This document shows, one piece after another, positions 17,472 through 25,282 of a stretch of DNA of 36,757 bases. The translations under genes and the position numbers were made by a program. Every line of letters begins with the position of its first letter. Position 1 is the first letter of the stretch. The notes below the pieces were generated by a model. It saw only the letters and a program-made list of their open reading frames with translations, did not search any database and had not been told where the DNA came from. Source of the DNA: an uncultured Alphaproteobacteria bacterium (GTDB lineage: Bacteria > Pseudomonadota > Alphaproteobacteria > GCA-002720895); assembly GCA_902607475.1 (NCBI GenBank), contig CACLKH010000009.1, positions 1-36,757 on the forward strand, read 5' to 3'.

Positions 17472-17953
17472 ATTTTTTTTCCTAATATTGTTTTAGAATT
17501 TTTGCTAATTAAGTTTAACAAAATTTTTTTGAACCCATTTATAGAATCTGTACCAGCATTTTTATATGCATTAGCAATATTACTTATTTGTTTTTCTGTA
17601 AGTTTTTTTTCTATCTTAATGCCCTTTTTTGTTAAATAAATATTTTTATTTCTTTTATCTTTTTTTGATTTTTTTAATATAATTACTTCATCATTTCTAA
17701 GTTTATTAATAACTTTCGATAAACTTTGTTTTTTTATATCTAAAATTATAAGCAAATCTTTAATTGTTAAATAATAATTATTTGAAGCTAGAAAAATTAC
17801 TGCAAAATGTGTTTTGTTATAACCAAATTTTTTTAATAAGAAACTAATATTTCTATCAAAATCCTTTATTGTAAAAAATAATAATTCAAACGCTATTTTA
17901 AGTTCTTTATTTTTTAAGAACAAAGGATTAAAAATATTATTTAAGTTTGTCAT
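17468..17953 (-). CDS. MarR-family transcriptional regulator (PetP-like by context)
   Basis: 161 residues. Winged-helix features are visible: FAVIFLASNNYYLTIKDLLI (helices before the recognition helix), LDIKKQSLSKVINKLRNDEV (recognition helix), and a lysine-rich wing RNKNIYLTKKGIKIEKKL, ending in the conserved T-x-x-G of MarR proteins. Hydrophobic helices at both ends would form the dimer interface. The ligand and targets are unknown. It is the first gene of the MarR-regulator-kinase run and is divergent from ilvE across a 90-bp gap, so it could control its own operon and possibly ilvE. The PetP analogy comes from gene order, not residue-level proof. Confidence 0.85.
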   Translation of the reverse strand: MTNLNNIFNPLFLKNKELKIAFELLFFTIKDFDRNISFLLKKFGYNKTHFAVIFLASNNYYLTIKDLLIILDIKKQSLSKVINKLRNDEVIILKKSKKDKRNKNIYLTKKGIKIEKKLTEKQISNIANAYKNAGTDSINGFKKILLNLISKNSKTILGKKI

Positions 17954-18043
17954 TTTTTATTTATAAATATGTTTTATATTTAAATATTATTTTAATAAAA
18001 AAAAATTTTTTTATTTTTTTTAATTTAAAGAAAAATACCGAAA

Positions 18044-18913
18044 ATGAAGAATTTTAATAATAGGCTCGGATTTATTTGGCTAGATGGAAGGTTTGTAAAG
18101 TGGAATCAAGCCAAACTACATGTTTTAAGCCATGGCTTGCATTATGCAAGTTGTGTTTTTGAAGGTGCTAGAATATATAATGGAAAAATTTTTAAGCTTA
18201 ATGAACATACAAAAAGGTTATTTTTTTCATCAAAAATTTTAGGTTTTAAATTACCTTATAAAGAAAAAGTAATAAATAAAGTGTGTGAAGAAATAGTTAA
18301 GAAGCAAAAAATAAAAAATGGTTATTTGAGACCTTTTGCGTGGAGAGGAAGCGAAATGATGGCTATTTCAGCTCAAAATACTACTATACATGTAGCAATA
18401 GCAACATGGGAAATGTCTACTTATTTTGACAAAAGAAAAAAATTTAATGGTATTAAACTTAAAACATCAAAATGGATAAGACCACCTTCTAATACAGCGC
18501 CTACTCAAGCCAAAGCAGCAGGGTTATATATGATATGTACATTAAGCAAACATATTGCAGAAAAAAAGGGATTTGATGACTCTTTAATGTTAGATTCTAA
18601 TGGTTACGTAGCAGAGTCTACGGGTGCAAATATTTTTTTTGTAAAAAATAATAAATTATATACACCAATAGCAGATTGTTTTTTAAACGGTATAACTAGA
18701 CAAACAGTTATTAAATTGGCAAAAAAAAACAATATTAAAATTATAGAAAAAAGAATCTTGCCAAGAGAATTATTAAAAGCAGATGAAATATTTTTAACAG
18801 GCACTGCTGTTGAAATTACACCTATATCACAAATAGATAATAAAAAATTTAATGTAGGAGAAATTACAAAAAAACTTATATCGCTTTTTAGTGATTTAGT
18901 AGAAAAAAATTAA
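18044..18913 (+). CDS. ilvE: Branched-chain amino acid aminotransferase
   Basis: 289 residues of fold-type IV PLP enzymes. It interconverts Leu, Ile and Val with their 2-oxo acids, using glutamate. Seen: the N-terminal WLDGRFVKWNQAKLHVLSHG, FEGARIYNGKIFKLNEHTKR, the PLP-lysine region around TQAKAAGLYMICTLSK, DDSLMLDSNGYVAESTGANI, LNGITRQTV, and EIFLTGTAVEITPI. These favour IlvE over D-amino-acid transaminase or PabC. The ATG is at 18044. The gene stands alone on the plus strand; its stop shares TTAA with the convergent moaE stop (4-nt overlap). Confidence 0.95.
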   Translation: MKNFNNRLGFIWLDGRFVKWNQAKLHVLSHGLHYASCVFEGARIYNGKIFKLNEHTKRLFFSSKILGFKLPYKEKVINKVCEEIVKKQKIKNGYLRPFAWRGSEMMAISAQNTTIHVAIATWEMSTYFDKRKKFNGIKLKTSKWIRPPSNTAPTQAKAAGLYMICTLSKHIAEKKGFDDSLMLDSNGYVAESTGANIFFVKNNKLYTPIADCFLNGITRQTVIKLAKKNNIKIIEKRILPRELLKADEIFLTGTAVEITPISQIDNKKFNVGEITKKLISLFSDLVEKN

Positions 18914-19350
18914 TAATTTATCTTAATTTTTTTTTCATCCTTTTTTTTAGATTTTACGAATATTTTTTTATTCTTTTGTTGCTCAATTTTCCAAAAAGGA
19001 GCTTTAACTTTTAAATAATCTATAATGAATTCACATGCTTTAAATGCGTTATTACGATGCTGTGCTGCAGTTCCAACATATACAATATTTTCACCAGGTT
19101 TAATTTTTCCATATCTGTGAATTATAATACAGTTATTTAGCTTCCACTTTTTTGTTACATAAACTTCAATTTCTTTAATCTTCTTTTCTGTCATTCCTGG
19201 ATAATGTTCTATTTCTATATAGTGAATTTTTCCTGAACTATTTTTAGGTCTAGCAACTCCAATAAAATTTACAACTGCACCGATTTTTTTTTTTAATAAT
19301 TTTTTGTTTTCTTCTGAGATATTAATTTTCTGCTTTTGAACTTTTATCAT
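18910..19350 (-). CDS. moaE: Molybdopterin synthase catalytic (large) subunit MoaE
   Basis: 146 residues. With MoaD it inserts two sulfurs into precursor Z (cyclic pyranopterin monophosphate) to make molybdopterin. Seen: GAVVNFIGVARPKN near the N-terminus, IEIEHYPGMTEKKI, IIHRYGKIKPGENIVYVG, RHNNAFKACEFIIDYLK, and the active-site lysines in VKAPFWKIEQ. The C-terminus is a short Lys-rich tail. ATG immediately follows the moaD stop; a strong AGGAGG, 4 nt upstream, lies within the moaD Gly-Gly codons. moaA and moaC are not in the window. Confidence 0.95.
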   Translation of the reverse strand: MIKVQKQKINISEENKKLLKKKIGAVVNFIGVARPKNSSGKIHYIEIEHYPGMTEKKIKEIEVYVTKKWKLNNCIIIHRYGKIKPGENIVYVGTAAQHRNNAFKACEFIIDYLKVKAPFWKIEQQKNKKIFVKSKKKDEKKIKINY

Positions 19351-19602
19351 TTATCCTCCTGTGAAAGGTGGAAAAAAAGCTATTTCATCTTTATTCTTAA
19401 TTTTACTGCTTTTATTAACAATTTGATGATTAATCGCACAACGAATACTTTTTGATTTTAAAAATACTTTTCTATGTTTCGTACTTTTTGCACTCAACCA
19501 TTTAATTAAGTTATCAATATTTTTTATATTAGCCGGAGGCCTGACATTTTCTTCTGATGTTCCTAGAGTTTCTTTTAACCAGGAAAAATAAATTATTTTC
19601 AT
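19351..19602 (-). CDS. moaD: Molybdopterin synthase sulfur carrier (small) subunit MoaD
   Basis: 83 residues, a beta-grasp ubiquitin-like carrier. The C-terminal Gly-Gly (end FFPPFTGG) is the site of adenylation and thiocarboxylation by MoeB, which then supplies sulfur to MoaE. Other family cues are the IIYFSWLKETLG start and AINHQIVNKSSKIKNKDEIA before the tail. It overlaps moeA by 4 nt upstream and abuts moaE downstream, consistent with stoichiometric production of the MoaD-MoaE complex. Confidence 0.93.
   Translation of the reverse strand: MKIIYFSWLKETLGTSEENVRPPANIKNIDNLIKWLSAKSTKHRKVFLKSKSIRCAINHQIVNKSSKIKNKDEIAFFPPFTGG
19355..19360 (-). promoter_or_regulatory. Shine-Dalgarno AGGAGG of moaE embedded in the moaD Gly-Gly codons
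   Basis: On the minus strand the moaD end reads ACA GGA GGA TAA and is followed at once by the moaE ATG. AGGAGG spans the last base of the Thr codon and most of the two Gly codons, and sits 4 nt upstream of the ATG. The same six bases therefore encode the functional tail of MoaD and recruit ribosomes for MoaE. Confidence 0.7.
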
Positions 19603-20855
19603 ATTAGTATTTCACTATATGGAACAAATCTAATTTTTGTTCCTTTTTTTAAATAAGTTAATTTTTCCGGAAGTTCTATCAAACCATCTGTTTCTACCAT
19701 TGAAGTGAAAACTCCTGATCCTGATTTAGGATAATTTTTTATTTTTATTTGGCCATTTAAATTTTTTGATATTGTTACTCTTAAAAACTCTTTTCTTCCA
19801 CTTTTTTTTTTAAAATTAAAATCCGTTGTAACAATAAAGTTTTTTTCTTTTGGCGACGAAAAACCTGACAATTTATTTATTGTAGGTAAAGCTATTTTTA
19901 AAAAGGTAATCATTACAGATACAGGATTTCCCGGTAACCCAATAAATGGTTTCTTGAAAACATTACCAAGTGCAACAGGTCTTCCAGGCTTAATTGCAAT
20001 ATTCCAAAAATTTAATGAACCATTTTCTTGTACGATTTTTCTAACATAATCTTCTTCACCAACTGACATACCACCGGTAGTTATGATTAAGTCACATTCT
20101 TTAGAAATTTTTTTTAAAGTATTTTTTATTAACTTTTCGTTATCTTTTTTTATTCCGTAGTCTTTTATTGAACAATTAATTGTCTCCAATAAATTTTTTA
20201 AACAATATCTATTTGAATCATAAATACCATTTTTTGATGTTTTGGTTCCTGGTTCAAATAATTCGTTGCCAGTGGTAAATATTCCAACTTTTAATCTTTC
20301 ATATACTTCGATTTCTTTAATTCCAATTGATGCTATTAAAGCAATGTCTTGCGCTTTTAGTTTTGATCCTTTTGCTATAATTTTTTTTCCAGACTTAATA
20401 TCTTCTCCTTTTTTTCTAATATTAGCACCTTTAAAAATCCCAGATTTTAAAATAATATTATCATCATTTGCTTTACAGTCTTCTTGCATAATAACAGTGT
20501 CTGTTCCTTCTGGTACTTTTGCACCAGTAAAAATTCTTGCAACTTCTCCTTTTTTTATTTTTTTATTGAAATCTTGTCCTGCTGCGATTCTTCCATTTAA
20601 TTTTAAAGTAGTTTCTTTTTTTTTATTTAAATCTGAATATTTAAATGCATATCCATCTACAGCTGTATTATTAAAAGGAGGGACATTTAATTTTGAGACA
20701 ATATCTTTTGATAAAATTCTTCCTAATGATTGATCTAATTTAATTTTTTGAGTTTTTTTTACACACTTTATTCTTTTTTCTAAAACAGAAATTGCATTTT
20801 CTAAAGAAATTCTTTTTTTACTATGTCTGAAACAGTCGTTTGATAATTGTGTCAT
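19599..20855 (-). CDS. moeA: Molybdopterin molybdenumtransferase MoeA
   Basis: 418 residues. It inserts molybdate into adenylated molybdopterin to complete the molybdenum cofactor. Seen: SLGRILSKDIVSKLNVPPFN, the conserved NTAVDGYAF, GRIAAGQDF, ARIFTGAKVPEGTDTVIMQE, the central MogA-like domain with VGIFTTGNELFEPG, DSNRYCL and LIITTGGMSVGEEDY, then IAIKPGRPVALG and FIGLPGNPVSVMITF. The C-terminal beta domain is short and Lys-rich. It overlaps pgsA by 4 nt upstream and moaD by 4 nt downstream. A complete moeA-moaD-moaE block implies a molybdoenzyme elsewhere in the genome. Confidence 0.97.
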   Translation of the reverse strand: MTQLSNDCFRHSKKRISLENAISVLEKRIKCVKKTQKIKLDQSLGRILSKDIVSKLNVPPFNNTAVDGYAFKYSDLNKKKETTLKLNGRIAAGQDFNKKIKKGEVARIFTGAKVPEGTDTVIMQEDCKANDDNIILKSGIFKGANIRKKGEDIKSGKKIIAKGSKLKAQDIALIASIGIKEIEVYERLKVGIFTTGNELFEPGTKTSKNGIYDSNRYCLKNLLETINCSIKDYGIKKDNEKLIKNTLKKISKECDLIITTGGMSVGEEDYVRKIVQENGSLNFWNIAIKPGRPVALGNVFKKPFIGLPGNPVSVMITFLKIALPTINKLSGFSSPKEKNFIVTTDFNFKKKSGRKEFLRVTISKNLNGQIKIKNYPKSGSGVFTSMVETDGLIELPEKLTYLKKGTKIRFVPYSEILI

Positions 20856-21433
20856 TTTTTTAATTTTAAAAAAGTTTTAAAATGTTGAATTCCAGTGAGA
20901 ACTGTAATAAAAGCTGATAACCATATAAAAAATACCGAAGAAATAACAATAATCAATTTCATATCATACAATGCATCATTCATAATATCTGCATAATCCT
21001 CCCAAACAAATACAACTATGAAGAGTCCAATTGATATCATTTGTATAAAAGTTTTATATTTTGATAATATATTTACATCTATACTTTTATTTTCATCTGT
21101 TAAATTAAATCTTAACAATGAAACTACAATTTCTCTTATTATTATTATATAAAATGCAATATATACATGAGCTATTTCATTAAGAGATGTAAAAGTTAGT
21201 ATTGAAACGAGCATTGTTATAATTAAAATTTTGTCAGCAAAAGGATCGAAAATTTTTCCAAAATTTGATTTAAAACTTCCTTTTCTAGCTAGGTAACCAT
21301 CAAAAAAATCAGTCAGGCATGCTAAAACAAATATTATTAGAGCCCACAAGTTATTTGATATTGAAAACAAGTAAATTAATAATGGACAAGCTAATAATCT
21401 TAAGACAGTAAGTATATTTGGTATACTTTTCAT
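20852..21433 (-). CDS. pgsA: CDP-diacylglycerol-glycerol-3-phosphate 3-phosphatidyltransferase
   Basis: 193 residues with about five to six membrane segments. It makes phosphatidylglycerophosphate, the first committed step to phosphatidylglycerol, in the inner membrane. The CDP-alcohol phosphotransferase signature (D-x2-D-G-x2-A-R-x8-G-x3-D-x3-D) is intact: DFFDGYLARKG followed by FGKIFDPFADKIL. The N-terminal IPNILTVLRLLACPLLIYLF is typical of PgsA rather than PssA. It follows uvrC by 3 nt, a uvrC-pgsA linkage common in proteobacteria, and overlaps moeA by 4 nt. Its phosphatidylglycerol product is also the lipid donor for Lgt. Confidence 0.95.
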   Translation of the reverse strand: MKSIPNILTVLRLLACPLLIYLFSISNNLWALIIFVLACLTDFFDGYLARKGSFKSNFGKIFDPFADKILIITMLVSILTFTSLNEIAHVYIAFYIIIIREIVVSLLRFNLTDENKSIDVNILSKYKTFIQMISIGLFIVVFVWEDYADIMNDALYDMKLIIVISSVFFIWLSAFITVLTGIQHFKTFLKLKK

Positions 21434-21436
21434 AAT

Positions 21437-23272
21437 TTAATTCTCATGAAAGAAATTATATATCTTTTTTGCAATATTTTTGTTAATTCCTTTAACTTTT
21501 TCAATTTCACTAATTTGTGCTAATCTAATTTGCTCTGAAGAACCAAAATATTTTAATAAATCTCTTTTTTTATTAGGACCAATTCCTTCTACTTCATCTA
21601 ATATAGATTTATTTATTTTTGATCTTCTAATTTTATGGGAAGTAATAGCAAATCTGTGTGCTTCATCTCTTAACCTTTGTAAAAAGAATAAAGTTTTATC
21701 ATTGGTTTTAAATTTAATTTTTTTGTTACCTTTGACATAAAAATTTTCATTTCCTTCATTTCTTTTTTCACCTTTAGCAATAGATATTAGATCTATTTTT
21801 TTTTCTAAATTAAAATTTTCTAATGCATTTAATGCAGTACTTAAATGCCCTTTTCCGCCATCTATAATCATTAAATTTGGAAATGATATTGTTTTAGAAT
21901 TTTTTTTTAATCTTCTATTAAGAACTTCATAAATCATAGAATAGTCATCACTCTTAGAAATTATCTCTTTTCTTTTAAATTTACCTTTAATATTAAATTT
22001 TCTGTAATTATTTTTTATAAATCCATCTTTATTAAAAGAAACCATAACGCCAACAGCAAATTCACCTGAAATATGACTAATGTCATATATTTCTATAGTT
22101 TTTGGAATTTTTTTTAATTTAAAAGCAGCTTTTATTTTTTGAAGAAAATATATATTATTTTTTTGTTCATTAAATTTTCTATCAAGTTCTTTTTCAGCAT
22201 TTTTCTCTGCATCATTTATAATATTTTTTTTTTGTCCTTTTAAAGGTATTTCAATATTAATTTTGTATCCAGATTTCTTAATTAGCGCATTAATCAATAG
22301 ATTTTTTTCAGGAATTTTTTTATTAATAAGTATTAGTTTTGTAATGATTTTGTCTGAATAATACTGTCCTAGAAATGATTGTAAAATATTTTCTTCTTTT
22401 TCATCTTCATCATGACGTGGAAAATAATATCTACCACCAAGATTATTGCCTCCTCTAAAATAAAATATTTGTATACAGGCTTTAAAATTCTTTTTTCTTA
22501 TAGATATTATATCCGCATCTCCAATAGAACTTATATTAATAGATTGTTTTTCTTGTATTTGATTTAATGCTTTAATTCTATCTCTTAAAATAGCTGCTTT
22601 TTCATATAGTTTTTTAGAACTATAATTACCCATTTCAGAGTTTAAACTTGATTGAATTTTTTTATTTTTTCCCTTTAAAAATAAAATTGTTTTATTAGAA
22701 AGCTCTAAATATTTTTTTTTTTCTATTTTTTTTACGCATGGAGCAGAACATTTTTTTATTTGATACAATAAACAAGGTCTAGATCTAGATTTAAAAAAAG
22801 AATCTGAACAAGATCTAATTAAAAAAGCTTTTTGTAAAGAATTTATCGTTTTATCTACAATGCCAGCAGATGGATAGGGACCAAAATAAACACCAATTTT
22901 TTTTTGTTTGCCTCTGTGTTTTAATATTCGAGGCCATTTATTTTTTGTAGTAATTAAAATATATGGTAAAGATTTATCATCTCTTAAAACAATATTAAAC
23001 TCTGGTTTATTTTTTTTTATTAAATTACTTTCAAGCAAAAAAGCTTCTGCCTCAGTTTTAGTTGTTATAGTTTCAATATTGTTTATTTGATAAACCATTC
23101 TTTGAATTCTGTTTGATAATGAGGAAGTATTTTTATAATTTGAAATTCTTTTCTTTAAATTTTTTGCTTTCCCAATATATATAATTTCATTCTTTGAATT
23201 CAGATATTGATAAATTCCAGGCTTTTCAGATATATTTGTTAATTTATTTTTTATAATATCTAAACCATTCAT
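21437..23272 (-). CDS. uvrC: Excinuclease ABC subunit C
   Basis: 611 residues, full length. It makes the dual incisions in nucleotide excision repair after UvrB loading. N-terminal GIY-YIG nuclease: PGIYQYLNSKNEIIYIGKAK with KNLKKRISNY. A Cys-rich region holds PCLLYQIKKCSAPC, and a UVR domain (KKLYEKAAILRDRIKAL) binds UvrB. The RNase H-like second nuclease has EIYDISHISGEFAVGVMVSF and LMIDGGKGHLS, and C-terminal helix-hairpin-helix motifs occur around LDEVEGIGPNKKRDLLKYFG and EKVKGINKNIAKKIYNF. The ATG at 23270-23272 gives the standard N-terminus. The promoter must lie in the 313-bp gap upstream, and pgsA follows 3 nt downstream. Confidence 0.98.
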   Translation of the reverse strand: MNGLDIIKNKLTNISEKPGIYQYLNSKNEIIYIGKAKNLKKRISNYKNTSSLSNRIQRMVYQINNIETITTKTEAEAFLLESNLIKKNKPEFNIVLRDDKSLPYILITTKNKWPRILKHRGKQKKIGVYFGPYPSAGIVDKTINSLQKAFLIRSCSDSFFKSRSRPCLLYQIKKCSAPCVKKIEKKKYLELSNKTILFLKGKNKKIQSSLNSEMGNYSSKKLYEKAAILRDRIKALNQIQEKQSINISSIGDADIISIRKKNFKACIQIFYFRGGNNLGGRYYFPRHDEDEKEENILQSFLGQYYSDKIITKLILINKKIPEKNLLINALIKKSGYKINIEIPLKGQKKNIINDAEKNAEKELDRKFNEQKNNIYFLQKIKAAFKLKKIPKTIEIYDISHISGEFAVGVMVSFNKDGFIKNNYRKFNIKGKFKRKEIISKSDDYSMIYEVLNRRLKKNSKTISFPNLMIIDGGKGHLSTALNALENFNLEKKIDLISIAKGEKRNEGNENFYVKGNKKIKFKTNDKTLFFLQRLRDEAHRFAITSHKIRRSKINKSILDEVEGIGPNKKRDLLKYFGSSEQIRLAQISEIEKVKGINKNIAKKIYNFFHEN

Positions 23273-23585
23273 TTAACTTAATATTTATAAAAATATTATT
23301 TATATATAATACTATCCACTATAGATGTGGATAAAGTTGTTAATAAATCACTATAGAATATGAATTTTGGCTCATTTCCTTGTATTTTAATAGAATGACT
23401 AAAAAATAGGCACCATTCACTAACTAGTTGATAATAAAGCATAAATTAAAAGTCAAGATATTTCTTTTTTTTTCTTTTTTTTATTTCATTCATAATTATT
23501 TAATCAGCAAAATTTGTTGTGTAAAACTATAGTATTTTTTTTAAAAATTTAAAAAATATCAGGTAAATTATGTATTTAACAAATA
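23273..23585. other. Largest gene-free stretch in the window (313 bp), between the SDR gene and uvrC
   Basis: No convincing open frame, tRNA or known RNA fold was recognised. Near uvrC it holds an inverted repeat with an exact DnaA box (23313-23333). There is a 9-nt direct repeat CACTATAGA at 23317-23325 and 23349-23357, 32 bp apart (about three helical turns), and ACTATAG recurs at 23527-23533. The palindrome AACTAGTT lies near 23422-23429. A pyrimidine run (almost all T) spans 23461-23484 and an A/T-only block spans 23533-23557. It must contain the uvrC promoter and the 3' end of the SDR transcript; the DnaA-box cluster could be regulatory or origin-related. Confidence 0.6.
23313..23333. 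repeat. Inverted repeat TATCCAC-N7-GTGGATA containing a consensus DnaA box
   Basis: The arms are perfect (23313-23319 and 23327-23333) with a 7-nt spacer, TATAGAT. The right arm extends to TGTGGATAA at 23326-23334, whose complement is TTATCCACA, the consensus DnaA box. The left arm shares only the 7-bp core (CTATCCACT as a 9-mer). It lies 41 bp upstream of the uvrC ATG. A DnaA-responsive uvrC promoter or a minor DnaA-binding locus would fit. Confidence 0.5.
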
Positions 23586-24344
23586 CTATTCATCTATAAT
23601 CTTTTTATTATTGGCGTGAGCCCAACCTAAATGTTGTCCAGAATCAATATTAATTAACTGGCCAGTTAAAGAATTAGAATTCAATATAAATAATATAGCT
23701 TCAGCTATTTCATTAGGATCAACTGCTTTTTTTAAAGGAACTTTCCTATATTGGTTTTTAAATTGTTTACTTGTCTGTCTTTTACTAGGAAATGTTGGAC
23801 CAGGTCCAATGGCATTAACTTTTATTTTAGGAGCTAAAGAAAGAGCTAAAGTCTGTGTTAACGTCCAAAGCATGGATTTTGTTAATGTGTACGTTGTAAA
23901 GAAAGGAGTTAAATTGACAACTCTTTGATCAACAATATTAATTATGTTTCCAGACATTTTATTTGGTAAGTTTTTTACAAATTGTTTTATTAAGAAAATC
24001 GGAGCCCATACATTTGTATTTAAATGATATTCCCATTTTTTTTTCTCAATATTATGAATATTATCTAATTCAAAGGTAGATGCGTTGTTTATCAAACAAT
24101 TAATATTACCCATTTCTTTCTTTGCTTTAATAAACAATTTTTTCAGCTCTATATCTTTAGATAAATCAGCTTTAATACAATATGATTTGACGTTATAGGA
24201 GTTTAATTTATTTTTTAAACTAAAAGCACTAGTTTTAGATTTGTTATAATGAATTACAACATTCCATCCTTTTCGAGCAATACTTTCACATATTACTTTT
24301 CCAATTCTTTCTGAACCACCTGTTATTAGTGCTGTATTTTTCAA
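23586..24344 (-). CDS. Short-chain dehydrogenase/reductase, pteridine-reductase (PTR1/FolM)-like
   Basis: 252 residues of a classical SDR. Nucleotide loop TGGSERIGKVI, NNAS motif in INCLINNASTFELD, and catalytic YTLTK. The usual catalytic Ser position, in NIIDIVDQRV-type context, is occupied by Asp (here NIINIVDQRV), as in PTR1 pteridine reductases, where the triad is Asp-Tyr-Lys. GPGPTFPSKRQ and DSGQHLGW complete the pattern. A dihydropteridine or dihydrofolate-type substrate is therefore likely but not proven. It follows the CaCA exchanger by 2 nt and precedes the 313-bp gap before uvrC. SDRs of this subgroup next to uvrC are familiar in alphaproteobacteria, from memory. Confidence 0.82.
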   Translation of the reverse strand: MKNTALITGGSERIGKVICESIARKGWNVVIHYNKSKTSAFSLKNKLNSYNVKSYCIKADLSKDIELKKLFIKAKKEMGNINCLINNASTFELDNIHNIEKKKWEYHLNTNVWAPIFLIKQFVKNLPNKMSGNIINIVDQRVVNLTPFFTTYTLTKSMLWTLTQTLALSLAPKIKVNAIGPGPTFPSKRQTSKQFKNQYRKVPLKKAVDPNEIAEAILFILNSNSLTGQLINIDSGQHLGWAHANNKKIIDE

Positions 24345-24346
24345 AA

Positions 24347-25282
24347 TTAATAAATTGAATAAACGTATAATATATAAATAAACAAAAGAATAAAACCCTC
24401 TAGCGCAGTAATCTTTTTATCTTTTATAAATAAGAATAAGAATAATGATGAAACAGCTAGAACAAAAATATCAATACTTTGAATATTTTTTACAATTGAT
24501 GAAGGTTGAATAATTTCAACTATACTAAGTAATACAAGAATATTATACATATTAGCACCTAGTACTGTCCCTAAGGCAATTCCATGACTTCTTTTTATAG
24601 AAGCTATTATTGCTGTTGTTAATTCTGGTAAAGAAGTTCCTATTGCAATTAAAGATAGTCCAATGACTCTTTCAGAAACTTTATAGTATTGAGCTATATG
24701 AACAGAGCCATCGATAAGAAAACTTGCACCAAATATTAATCCTATTACACAAAAAATAATTTTAGATAAAAGAAAAAAAATTGATTGTTTTACATTAGTT
24801 TTTTCATTAATATTTTTTTTTTCCAATCTCATTCTTTCACTAAAAAACCAAATGAAAAAAAGCAACATCAGTAACGATATAAAAAAGGAAATATTACTAT
24901 TTAAATTGAAAAAAAATATTGTTGCTGGAAAAAGTAAAATAACAACACTTGCTCTTAATTCGAGATTTATTAATTTATCTGAACTAATCTGTACCGGAAA
25001 AATCATTGCTGACACACCCATTATTAAAAGTATGTTTGCAATATTGCTTCCTATTAGATTTCCAACAGCAATTCCTGAGTGAGGAGGGTCTGCTAATACT
25101 GATTTCAAACTGGTAGTTAGTTCAGGCATAGTAGTGCCAAAGGCAATTGTGCAACTTGCTATTGCAAATTTAGAAATATTTATTTTTTTGGCTAAAGAAA
25201 CAATGTTTTCAATCAGATAATTTGCACTTATCAAAAGAATAAACAAGCCTAAGATTGTAATTAAAATTAAATTAATTGTCAT
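24347..25282 (-). CDS. Calcium/sodium antiporter, CaCA superfamily (YrbG-like)
   Basis: 311 residues, nearly all hydrophobic, with about ten membrane segments arranged as two inverted halves. The alpha-1 repeat has the ion-binding signature [13 protein letters not shown] followed by [13 protein letters not shown]. The alpha-2 repeat has [12 protein letters not shown] followed by [13 protein letters not shown]. The paired Pro-Glu motifs carry the cation-coordinating glutamates. The family exchanges Na+ (or H+) for Ca2+ across the inner membrane; the exact ions for YrbG-type proteins are uncertain. The ATG overlaps the uvrB stop by 4 nt, so it is probably cotranscribed with uvrB despite an unrelated role. 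Confidence 0.93.
   Translation of the reverse strand: MTINLILITILGLFILLISANYLIENIVSLAKKINISKFAIASCTIAFGTTMPELTTSLKSVLADPPHSGIAVGNLIGSNIANILLIMGVSAMIFPVQISSDKLINLELRASVVILLFPATIFFFNLNSNISFFISLLMLLFFIWFFSERMRLEKKNINEKTNVKQSIFFLLSKIIFCVIGLIFGASFLIDGSVHIAQYYKVSERVIGLSLIAIGTSLPELTTAIIASIKRSHGIALGTVLGANMYNILVLLSIVEIIQPSSIVKNIQSIDIFVLAVSSLFLFLFIKDKKITALEGFILLFIYILYVYSIY

Noticed and set aside
20242-20733. A 163-codon open frame on the plus strand opposite moeA
   Set aside because: It mirrors the codon pattern of moeA, which has full family motifs in its own frame; the translation has no recognisable motif and is low in charge, typical of an antisense shadow in A+T-rich DNA.
23360-23398. A 12-codon ATG open frame in the 313-bp gap
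   Set aside because: No ribosome-binding site and a length expected by chance; nothing supports translation.
23273-23585. Calling this gap the chromosomal replication origin
   Set aside because: Only one exact DnaA box was found, genes on both sides are mostly on the same strand with no strand switch, and none of the usual origin neighbours (dnaA, hemE, parAB, gidAB) is present; kept as a finding only.
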